Shown piece by piece: positions 58,537 to 64,000 of a stretch of DNA of 64,000 nucleotides (its first letter is position 1; every line of letters starts with the position of its first letter). The DNA comes from Planotetraspora thailandica (lineage in GTDB: Bacteria > Actinomycetota > Actinomycetes > Streptosporangiales > Streptosporangiaceae): assembly GCF_016863335.1 (NCBI RefSeq), contig NZ_BOOR01000063.1:1-64000 (forward strand), read 5' to 3'. The translations under genes were made by a program, and so were the position numbers. The notes under the pieces were generated by a model, which was given only the letters and a program-made list of their open reading frames with translations, did not search any database and was not told the DNA's origin.

Positions 58537-59574
58537 GAAGTGCCGGCCTCCGCCGACGACGCCGAGCGCGATCCCCACCGCGGACATGGGCACGGGCACG
58601 GGCACGGCATCGGCGCCGAGGCGGACCGCCGGCTCCTGAGCGGCGCCCTGATTCTGATCGTCGGCTTCATGGCCGTCGAAGTGGTGATCGGCGTCATCGC
58701 ACGGTCGCTCGCGCTCGTCACCGACGCGGGCCACATGCTCACCGACGCCGTCGCCATCGTCTTCGCACTCATCGCGATGCGGATCGCGGCCAGGCCGCCC
58801 CGCGGCGGCTTCACGTACGGCCTGAAGCGCGCAGAGATCATCTCCGCCCAGGTGAACGGCATCACGCTGCTCCTGCTGGCGGCGTATTTCGTGTTCGAGG
58901 GCGTCAGGCGGCTCATCGTGCCGCCCGAGGTCGAGGGGGCTTACGTGGTGGCGACCGGCCTGGCCGGCATCGTCGTCAACCTGGCGGCAACCTGGCTGCT
59001 CAACCGGGCTGACCGGAGCAGCCTCAACGTCGAAGGCGCCTTCCAGCACATCCTCAACGACCTCTACGCGTTCATCGCGACGACCGTCGCCGGAGCGGTG
59101 GTGTGGCTGACCGGCTGGGGCAGAGCGGACGCCGTCGCGGCGCTCGTGGTCGCCGCGCTGATGCTGAAGGCGGGCTGGGCCCTGGTGCGCGACTCGGGCC
59201 GGATCTTCATGGAGGCGGCCCCCGCCGGGCTTAACCCCGCCGAGATCGGCCGCAGGACCGCCGCCCTCGACCATGTCGCCGAGGTCCACGACCTTCACGT
59301 CTGGGAGGTGACCTCGGGATATGCCGCGATGTCGGCGCACATCCTGGTCGCGCCCGGCTCCGACTGTCACACCGTACGGCAGGCCGCGGAGAAGCTGATG
59401 CACGACGAGTACGGGATCGGCCACACCACGTTGCAGGTCGATCACGCCGCTCCCCCGGTGATCGAGCTCGGCCGTGCGAGAGCCGGCCATTGCGCCGACC
59501 CGCACGGGCCCGTCCATCTGCCCGCCGGGGAGGACGACGCGCCCGAGGAGACTGGCGCGACCTCACGCCGTTAG
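58519..59574 (+). CDS. Cation diffusion facilitator (zinc/cadmium/cobalt exporter, CzcD/ZitB-like)
   Basis: A 351-residue inner-membrane metal/proton antiporter with six helices. Transport-site motifs are HMLTDAVAI (H-x3-D, helix 2) and FQHILNDLYAF (H-x3-D, helix 5), the usual zinc/cadmium type. The N-terminus HRGHGHGHGHG is His-rich. The C-terminal cytoplasmic domain has VHDLHVWEVTSGYAAMSAHILV, a typical regulatory metal site. The promoter carries an ArsR/SmtB-like site, so expression is likely metal-induced. Confidence 0.95.
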   Translation: MNTRSHEVPASADDAERDPHRGHGHGHGHGIGAEADRRLLSGALILIVGFMAVEVVIGVIARSLALVTDAGHMLTDAVAIVFALIAMRIAARPPRGGFTYGLKRAEIISAQVNGITLLLLAAYFVFEGVRRLIVPPEVEGAYVVATGLAGIVVNLAATWLLNRADRSSLNVEGAFQHILNDLYAFIATTVAGAVVWLTGWGRADAVAALVVAALMLKAGWALVRDSGRIFMEAAPAGLNPAEIGRRTAALDHVAEVHDLHVWEVTSGYAAMSAHILVAPGSDCHTVRQAAEKLMHDEYGIGHTTLQVDHAAPPVIELGRARAGHCADPHGPVHLPAGEDDAPEETGATSRR

Positions 59575-59622
59575 AACCCTCAAACAACAGGCTCTTGGAT
59601 TGCGGCGATCACGGTCGGGTGA

Positions 59623-60426
59623 TCAGTACATGACAAGACCGGCGGACACGTTGATGTCCTCTCCGGTGATGGAGGCGGCCGCGTCGCCGGCGAGGAAGAT
59701 GATGGTCCCGGCCACGTCGGCGGCCTGGACCAGGCGGCCCAGCGCCGAGCCCGAGACCGCCTCCCGGAGGAACTCTTCGGAGGTGACGCCACGAGTCGCG
59801 GCCATCGTCTCGATCACCCGCCGGAAACGATCGCTGTCGACGGCGCCGGGGGACACCAGGTTCACCCGGACCCCGTAGGGGCCCGCTTCCAGCGCCAGCG
59901 TGCGCGTCAACCCGATCAGGCCCGTTTTGCTCGCCGCATAGGCGGCGCGTCCGGCGTTGGGGCGTTTGCCGGTCGCGGAACCGACGGTGACGATGCTGCC
60001 CGAGCGCTGTTCGATCATGGTCGGCAGGACCGCGCGGCAGCACAGGAAGGTGCCGGTCAGGTTGGTGTCGATCGTCTCCCGCCACTCGGCCTGGGAATAC
60101 TCCCACAGCGGGGTGGTCGGGCCGGGGATCCCAGTGTTGTTGACCAGCACGTCGATGCGGCCGAACCGCTCAATCGTCGTCGCGGCGAGAGCCGCCACCG
60201 CCTGCTCGTCGGTGTTGTCGCAGGCGACAGGCACGACCGACTCCCCCGTGGGGTCGATCGACTTCGCAGTGGCGGTAAGGGTCTGGAGGTCCCGGCCGCT
60301 GATCACCACTTGCGCCCCTGTCGCGTGGAACGCCTCCGCGATGTCACGGCCCAGACCGCGCGCGCCGCCGGTGATGATCGCAATCTTGCCCGCGAGCGGG
60401 ACCGTGTTCATGGGGTTGTTCAGCAT
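59623..60426 (-). CDS. SDR family oxidoreductase
   Basis: A 267-residue classical short-chain dehydrogenase. Cofactor motif ITGGARGLGRDIA, NNTGIPG on strand 4, Ser in VGSATGKRP and Y-x3-K in AAYAASKTGLIG; the C-terminus ITGEDINVSAGLVMY is typical of 3-ketoacyl reductase/glucose-dehydrogenase-like members. ATG 60426 or ATG 60411 may start it. It is a single gene with no clear partner. Confidence 0.9.
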   Translation of the reverse strand: MLNNPMNTVPLAGKIAIITGGARGLGRDIAEAFHATGAQVVISGRDLQTLTATAKSIDPTGESVVPVACDNTDEQAVAALAATTIERFGRIDVLVNNTGIPGPTTPLWEYSQAEWRETIDTNLTGTFLCCRAVLPTMIEQRSGSIVTVGSATGKRPNAGRAAYAASKTGLIGLTRTLALEAGPYGVRVNLVSPGAVDSDRFRRVIETMAATRGVTSEEFLREAVSGSALGRLVQAADVAGTIIFLAGDAAASITGEDINVSAGLVMY

Positions 60427-60569
60427 GGCACTCGATGGTAACCACCCAGGTCAGGGCTTCTATGAGCGCCTGCCTGTGCAAGCTGCCGCAAAGCCCACTG
60501 GTCGACCGGCCATGTCCGGCCCATCCGTGGCCGGCGTTTGACCTGGCCCCACCGGAGCTCGCGGGCGGG

Positions 60570-60586
60570 TCGGGACCTTCGACACT
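60570..60586. promoter_or_regulatory. Possible DosR/DevR box before the Hrp1-like gene
   Basis: tcgggaccttcgacact, about 62 bases upstream of GTG 60648, shares the GGGAC half-site and spacing of DosR boxes; the second half is degenerate. Found by eye only. Confidence 0.35.
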
Positions 60587-60647
60587 GTCGCCTCCTCGCG
60601 AGGCGTTCACATGATGGAAGGAGGAGCTACCGAAGGAGGAGATCCCG

Positions 60648-61067
60648 GTGACCACCGCACGAGAGATCATGCATCCTGGGGTCGAATGCGTCGGCGAGCA
60701 CCAGACACTCGTGTTCGCGGCGCGGATGATGCGCGACATGAACGTCGGAGCGCTGCCCATCTGCGGCGACGACGACCGGCTGCACGGCATCCTCACCGAC
60801 CGCGACATAGTGACCAAGTGTGTGGCGGAGGGGTGCGACCCCGCGAAGACGACGGCTGGGGAGCTCGCGCAGGGCAAGCCGGTCACGATCACCGCGGACG
60901 CCGACGCCTCTCAGGTGCTGCAGGCGATGGAGGCGAACCGGATCCGCCGGCTTCCGGTGATCGAGAACCGCCGGCTCATCGGCCTCATCAGCGAGGCCGA
61001 CCTGGCCCGCCACCTCCCCGACGAGGAGGTCGGCCATTTCGTCGAATCTGTGTGCACGGCCCCGTGA
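60648..61067 (+). CDS. CBS-domain protein similar to hypoxic response protein 1
   Basis: A 139-residue protein of two CBS domains. The sequence EIMHPGVECVGEHQTL, MNVGALPICGDDDRLHGILTDRDIV, IRRLPVIENRRLIGLISEADLARHLP is very close to what I recall of Mycobacterium tuberculosis Hrp1 (Rv2626c), a DosR-induced dormancy protein. Hrp1 is a dimer without AMP binding; zinc binding has been described. GTG 60648 follows AAGGAGGAG. Induction under low oxygen is expected by analogy. Confidence 0.9.
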   Translation: MTTAREIMHPGVECVGEHQTLVFAARMMRDMNVGALPICGDDDRLHGILTDRDIVTKCVAEGCDPAKTTAGELAQGKPVTITADADASQVLQAMEANRIRRLPVIENRRLIGLISEADLARHLPDEEVGHFVESVCTAP

Positions 61068-61106
61068 GCACGCCCACCGTGACCCGTCGCGGTAGCGTCC
61101 CGATCC

Positions 61107-61637
61107 GTGGAGACGATGCGCAGGGTCTCGGTGGTGGGCAACTCGGGTTCGGGTAAGACGACGCTCGCACGCCGCCTGGCCGTACGGCTCGGCGCCCCGC
61201 ACCTGGAACTGGACGCGGTGTACCACCAGCCGGAATGGAAGCCGCTGGCGGACGGCGAGTTCCGCCGCAGGGTGGCCGAGGTGATCGCCCAGGACACGTG
61301 GGTCGTCGACGGCAACTACACGGCGGTGCGCGATCTGGTGTGGGCCAGGGCCGACACGGTGGTCTGGCTCGACCCGCCGCGCGCCGTCGTCATGTGGCAG
61401 GTCGTCACCCGTACGGTCAGGCGGGTCGCCATGCGCGCCGAGTTGTGGAACGGCAACCGGGAGCGCTGGCGCAACCTGACCACGCTGGATCCGCACGAGT
61501 CCGTGGTCATGTGGGCGTGGACGAACCACCGCAGGTACCGGGAGAGGTACGAGCGCGCGGCGGCCTCGTCCGAGCACCCCCACCTGCGGTTCGTCCGCGT
61601 GCGCTCGCGGGGCGACGCCCGGCGGCTGTTGCGGTGA
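61107..61637 (+). CDS. P-loop NTPase, adenylate-kinase/FlaR-like
   Basis: A 176-residue small kinase-like protein. Walker A is VVGNSGSGKTTLARRLA; HLELDAVYHQPEWKPL and WVVDGNYTAVRDLVWARADTVVWLD follow, as in the topology-modulation (FlaR)/adenylate-kinase-related group. The substrate is unknown. GTG 61107 lies nine bases after a -10-like TAGCGT (61093-61098), so a leaderless transcript is likely; ATG 61116 is an alternative. It converges with the ABC exporter gene after ten bases. Confidence 0.85.
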   Translation: METMRRVSVVGNSGSGKTTLARRLAVRLGAPHLELDAVYHQPEWKPLADGEFRRRVAEVIAQDTWVVDGNYTAVRDLVWARADTVVWLDPPRAVVMWQVVTRTVRRVAMRAELWNGNRERWRNLTTLDPHESVVMWAWTNHRRYRERYERAAASSEHPHLRFVRVRSRGDARRLLR

Positions 61638-61647
61638 TCCGGCCGGC

Positions 61648-63399
61648 TCAGCCGGTCTGCGCCGCCTGGAGCCCCGAGTAGAGGCCACCGCTCCTGACCA
61701 GTTGGTCGTGGGAGCCGATCTCGGCGATCCTGCCGTCCGCCATGACGACGATGCGGTCGGCCCCGCGGATGGTGGACAGGCGGTGGGCCACGACGAAGAC
61801 GGTACGGCCCGCCACCAGCCGACCGAGCGCCTCCTGCACCAGGGCCTCCGACCGGGAGTCCAGCGCGGAGGTGGCCTCGTCGAGGATCAGCACGCGGGGG
61901 TCGCGGATGAGCGCGCGGGCGATGGCCAGGCGCTGCTTCTGCCCGCCGGACAGGCGTGCCCCGCGCTCACCGACGACCGTGTCGAGCCCGGCGGGCAGCC
62001 GGTCGATGAACTCCATGGCGTTGGCGTCGCGCAGCGCCTGCCGGACGGTCTCGTCGGGCACGTCCCGCATGCCGTAGGTGACGTTCTCCTTGATGCTGCC
62101 TTCGAACAGGATCGACTCCTGCGGGACGACCGAGACGAACCTGCGGTAGGTGCGCAGGTCGAGCGTCTCCATGTCGCGGCCGTCGAGGAGGATCGTGCCC
62201 GAAGTGGGGCGCAGGAAGCCGATGACGAGGTTGAGCACGGTGGACTTGCCCGCGCCTGAGGCGCCCACGAGCGCGAGGGTCTCGCCGGGGGTCACGGTGA
62301 GGTCGAGGCCGTCGACGGCCCTGCGGCCCGGCTCGTATTCATAGGTGACGTCGCGGAACTCGAAGCGCCCGGTGACCGCGGCGACCTCGTCCTTGCCGGC
62401 GTTCTGCTCCAGGTCGGGGGCCTGGAGGACCTCGCCGATCGACCGGACGGCCTCCAGGCCCTTGCCGATCACGGGGGTGAGGCTCATCAGCGTGGTGACC
62501 GACGCCGTGAGCGTGGCGAAGAACGTGCTGAGCATGACCACGTCGCCGGCGGTGATGGGAAGCACGCCGTAGTAGGCGACCAGCGCCGACCCGGCGAGGA
62601 AGCCGACCCCGAGCATGTTGAGGATGATCCAGGCGAGCGAGCCGAACCTGCCGTTCACCAGGTCGAGCCGCAGGCCGCTGCGCAGCACCTTCGACAGGGT
62701 GTGGTCGACGCGGTGCAGGGCGTCCTGCTCCAGGCCGTGCGCCCGGGTGATCGGGATGAGCGTGGTCATCTCGCTCACTCGGGAGGACAGGCGCTCGACC
62801 TCCTGGCGGAAGCTCTCGTTGTCCGAACGCATCCGGTCGCGCATCCGCATCACGAGGAACGACGCCGCCGGAACGACGAGGAGGAAGACGGGCAGGGCGA
62901 GCGGCACCTTGACCGCGATCACGCCGAGCCCGCCGATCAGCATGGCCAGCGCGCTCAGCCCGCCGTCGCTGGCCTGCTGGGCCATCTGCTCGACGCCTTC
63001 GACGTCGCGGATGACCTTGGTCTGCAGCACCCCGGCGCTGACCCGGGAGTGGTAGCCGATGGACAGGTCCTGCATGCGGCGGCACAACGCCGAGCGCACC
63101 CGGGTGCCCATCCTCCGGATGGCGCCGTGCATGTTGCGGACGTAGAGCAGGTGCCCGGGATAGTTGAGCATGAGCAGCAGGAGCAACACGGCGGTGTTGA
63201 TCCACAGTTCGGCGACCGGCTTGCGCGCGACCAGCACGTCGATGACGTTGGCGGTGATGAGCGGCAGCGTCCAGGTGGGGCTGTGCTTCACCATGAAGGC
63301 GCCGACGGCGACGGCGATGCCACGCCGGTCTTCCCGGAACAGATAGGCGAGCGTCCGGACCGGATGCTCCCCGCGGTAACGATGATCCAGCGCCGTCAT
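61648..63399 (-). CDS. ABC exporter, fused membrane and ATPase domains
   Basis: A 583-residue half-transporter. The N-terminal six-helix domain (about 20-320) is of the type I exporter fold; the ATPase domain has Walker A GASGAGKST, Q-loop VVPQESILFEGS, signature RLSGGQKQRLAIARAL, Walker B VLILDEATSALD and H-loop VVAHRLSTI. It would act as a homodimer exporting a lipid, peptide or drug. ATG 63399 follows AGGGGTGA. No substrate gene is near. Confidence 0.93.
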   Translation of the reverse strand: MTALDHRYRGEHPVRTLAYLFREDRRGIAVAVGAFMVKHSPTWTLPLITANVIDVLVARKPVAELWINTAVLLLLLMLNYPGHLLYVRNMHGAIRRMGTRVRSALCRRMQDLSIGYHSRVSAGVLQTKVIRDVEGVEQMAQQASDGGLSALAMLIGGLGVIAVKVPLALPVFLLVVPAASFLVMRMRDRMRSDNESFRQEVERLSSRVSEMTTLIPITRAHGLEQDALHRVDHTLSKVLRSGLRLDLVNGRFGSLAWIILNMLGVGFLAGSALVAYYGVLPITAGDVVMLSTFFATLTASVTTLMSLTPVIGKGLEAVRSIGEVLQAPDLEQNAGKDEVAAVTGRFEFRDVTYEYEPGRRAVDGLDLTVTPGETLALVGASGAGKSTVLNLVIGFLRPTSGTILLDGRDMETLDLRTYRRFVSVVPQESILFEGSIKENVTYGMRDVPDETVRQALRDANAMEFIDRLPAGLDTVVGERGARLSGGQKQRLAIARALIRDPRVLILDEATSALDSRSEALVQEALGRLVAGRTVFVVAHRLSTIRGADRIVVMADGRIAEIGSHDQLVRSGGLYSGLQAAQTG

Positions 63400-63471
63400 G
63401 TTCACCCCTATAGATCGCCGGGGTGATCCTGACATCGCCGTGTTAACGGCATATTTCGCGCGCCGCAACGG

Positions 63472-63504
63472 GCACTCGCAACCGGACGGGAATCTTGCGA
63501 GTGC
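63472..63504. promoter_or_regulatory. 10-bp inverted repeat between divergent genes
   Basis: gcactcgcaa (63472-63481) and ttgcgagtgc (63495-63504) are perfect complements with a 13-base spacer. They lie in the 210-base region between the ABC exporter and the GST-like gene and may be an operator for one or both. Confidence 0.45.
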
Positions 63505-63609
63505 GAATTTCAGATTATCCTGGTAGGGATTAAAGACTTGATGGTGCGGAATGAACCCGCTCCGGCCGGCGATTGCACCGAATATCTGACCCCTTCGGAA
63601 GGTGGCGTC

Positions 63610-64000
63610 ATGACCGCTCCCGCGAAACCGCTCTACGCGTCTCCGGTGGACATCGCGACCTACGGCCCGTACGGCCCGGGCCGCATCGACAGCTCCTCCG
63701 GATGGAACCGCCCGCGTTATCCCTTCCAGGACCGCATCACCGCCGACGGGTCGAGCGGCCACCCGGCCGAGCCCGGGCGGTACCACCTCTACGTCGGCTG
63801 GTTCTGCCCGTGGGCGCAGCGCACGGCGATCGTGCGCTCGCTCAAGGGCCTGGACGACGTCGTCTCCCTCTCCTACGTCGACGACGAGCGCGACGCCCGC
63901 GGCTGGGCGTTCCGCGAGCGCCGGGGCGCGGACCCGGTGAACGGCTTCCTGTTCCTGCAGCAGGCCTACGACGCGACCGAGCCCGGTTACCCCGGCCACC
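63610..64000 (+). CDS. Glutathionyl-hydroquinone reductase-like (GST/YqjG/ECM4) protein, 5' part
   Basis: The gene runs off the window; 130 residues are visible. The N-terminus leads to YHLYVGWFCPWAQRTAIVRSLKGLDD, whose CPWAQRT is the catalytic-cysteine motif of ECM4/YqjG (xi-class GST) proteins, and FLFLQQAYDATEPGYPGH follows as in the family. Actinomycetes make mycothiol instead of glutathione, so the enzyme may reduce mycothiol conjugates of hydroquinones. ATG 63610 is preceded by GGAAGG. Confidence 0.85.
   Translation, partial: MTAPAKPLYASPVDIATYGPYGPGRIDSSSGWNRPRYPFQDRITADGSSGHPAEPGRYHLYVGWFCPWAQRTAIVRSLKGLDDVVSLSYVDDERDARGWAFRERRGADPVNGFLFLQQAYDATEPGYPGH

Noticed and set aside
63400-63999. 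N-terminal extension of the ABC exporter on the minus strand
   Set aside because: Extension would run through a divergent promoter region and opposite the GST-like gene; ATG 63399 has a ribosome site and starts the expected domain.

Overview
The window is chromosomal DNA of a high-GC actinomycete. The Streptosporangiales (Nonomuraea, Streptosporangium or a relative) fit best. The evidence is very GC-rich coding DNA with strong third-position G/C bias, many GTG starts, 4-base stop/start overlaps inside operons, several probably leaderless genes, and families typical of filamentous actinomycetes (TetR, SDR, LLM/FMN oxidoreductases, an LVIVD/DUF305 pair, an Hrp1-like CBS protein). No rRNA, tRNA, CRISPR array, insertion sequence or phage module was seen. 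The order is assigned from general character, not from a database search.

Layout. 1-756: remnant of a serine-hydrolase gene. 757-5116: endonuclease V, MmcQ/YjbR and thiamine-binding proteins, a flavin monooxygenase, and a divergent SDR/TetR pair with two operator palindromes. 5089-18372: a cell-wall sugar salvage locus (serine hydrolase, MurQ, NamZ, GNAT, Dpp/Opp-type ABC importer, RpiR/MurR-like regulator, NagZ, BadF-type sugar kinase). 18465-20889: a small HhH-like protein, two xanthine-dehydrogenase-type subunits without the molybdenum subunit, and two small unknown proteins. 21013-25317: LVIVD protein, DUF305 lipoprotein, an unusual 53-bp inverted repeat array, and a DEAD-box RNA helicase. 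25399-28580: fumarase and malic enzyme. 28830-33631: an operon (NCS1 permease, cysteine hydrolase, GntR, ADP-ribosylglycohydrolase, PfkB kinase) that resembles the uncharacterised E. coli yegTUVW set. 33595-37278: epimerase, MarR, CHAP lysin-like protein, lipoprotein. 37505-42558: NAD-dependent formate dehydrogenase fdsGBAD. 42618-44342: TetR and quinone-oxidoreductase pair. 44357-52160: acyl-CoA ligase, double HxlR regulator, carotenoid oxygenase, two thiolases and a DUF1295 protein, with a shared promoter element. 52220-56177: membrane protein, LLM monooxygenase, FMN reductase, TetR. 56202-59574: ZIP-like transporter with an IHF-like tail, DivIVA-like protein, CDF metal exporter. 59623-64000: SDR, Hrp1-like protein, P-loop kinase, ABC exporter, start of a glutathionyl-hydroquinone-reductase-like gene.

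How genes work together. In the salvage locus NamZ and NagZ would release MurNAc and GlcNAc from wall fragments, the ABC system would import them (or muropeptides), the BadF kinase would phosphorylate them, MurQ would remove lactate from MurNAc-6-phosphate, and the RpiR protein would sense an intermediate. This gives a PTS-free version of the Bacillus mur pathway. The formate dehydrogenase genes encode a complete soluble diaphorase plus Mo-subunit enzyme. The acyl-CoA gene set looks co-regulated through a repeated element ACTAC-N4-AACAGAG over its -10 regions.

Most noteworthy: the mirror-symmetric 53-bp array at 23272-23568, the ZIP/IHF-like fusion at 56202-57458, the yeg-like operon with a GTCTAGAC operator, and the three-copy element of the acyl-CoA cluster. 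All functional statements come from reading the sequence by eye; no homology search was run.
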